Positions 6,083-6,146 of a stretch of 6,146 bases of DNA are shown here, one piece after another. How positions within the stretch are numbered: position 1 is the first letter of the stretch; each line of letters begins with the position of its first letter. Made by a program: the position numbers and the translations under genes. Under the pieces are notes generated by a model, which saw only the letters and a list, made by a program, of their open reading frames with translations, did not search any database and had not been told where the DNA came from. The stretch is from Anaerolineae bacterium (lineage in GTDB: Bacteria; Chloroflexota; Anaerolineae; Anaerolineales; Villigracilaceae), in the NCBI GenBank assembly GCA_003158885.1, contig PMLN01000129.1:409-6554 (forward strand), read 5' to 3'.

Positions 6083-6146
6083 CAGAAGATCTATTATCAC
6101 GCTTGAGGAATTTTTATCGCCTGGCAAAATACCCTGCTAATGGTGT
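6083..6146. other. Right flank of the IS66 element, unassigned
   Basis: Only 64 bases are visible. No frame on either strand gives a recognisable protein. The minus-strand frames do not contain the RTEQ.Y..W-type residues expected if the integrase fossil at 4414-4541 simply continued here. The flank cannot be assigned within this window. Confidence 0.4.

Noticed and set aside
1..6146. CRISPR array, tRNA, rRNA or toxin-antitoxin genes
   Set aside because: No regularly spaced repeats, no tRNA-like cloverleaf and no small paired genes were seen on either strand.

Overview
The window reads as a piece of a bacterial chromosome with moderate GC content. The mix of a YicI-type alpha-xylosidase, a DUF4380-like sugar protein, a compact crtB-crtI pair and a single-ORF IS66 element would fit a Chloroflexota (Anaerolineae-like) heterotroph. 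That placement is an inference from gene types, not something the sequence proves.

Left part (1-1620, + strand): the 3' third of a GH31 alpha-xylosidase gene enters from outside the window. It is followed 26 bases later by a complete gene of the DUF4380 / galactose-mutarotase-like type. The two look like the tail of a carbohydrate-use operon, probably acting on xylosyl oligosaccharides. A gap of about 370 bases follows, with no convincing gene, one imperfect inverted repeat, one perfect 12-bp palindrome and a 61-codon open stretch without an ATG.

Middle part (1991-4410, + strand): a phytoene/squalene-synthase family gene (crtB-like) and a CrtI-type carotenoid desaturase gene overlap by four bases (ATGA). 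They form a translationally coupled two-gene unit. CrtB would condense two prenyl diphosphates head to head to a colourless carotene, and CrtI would desaturate it to a coloured carotenoid.

Right part (4411-6146, mostly - strand): directly after crtI lies a fossil of about 38 codons from the N-terminal domain of an integron-type tyrosine recombinase, cut at both ends. Its 5' edge coincides with the end of a 1541-bp IS66-family element (ISBst12-like single-transposase type) that has 11-bp perfect terminal inverted repeats. The transposase gene carries an in-frame amber codon at codon 27 of its apparent full-length frame; its zinc-finger and DDE regions are otherwise intact. No target duplication is visible, and the far flank does not continue the integrase. 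This edge therefore looks like a site of past insertion and rearrangement.

I see no clearly new biological system. The most informative items are the integrase fossil and the broken transposase, which together mark this spot as a mobile-DNA scar beside carotenoid genes.
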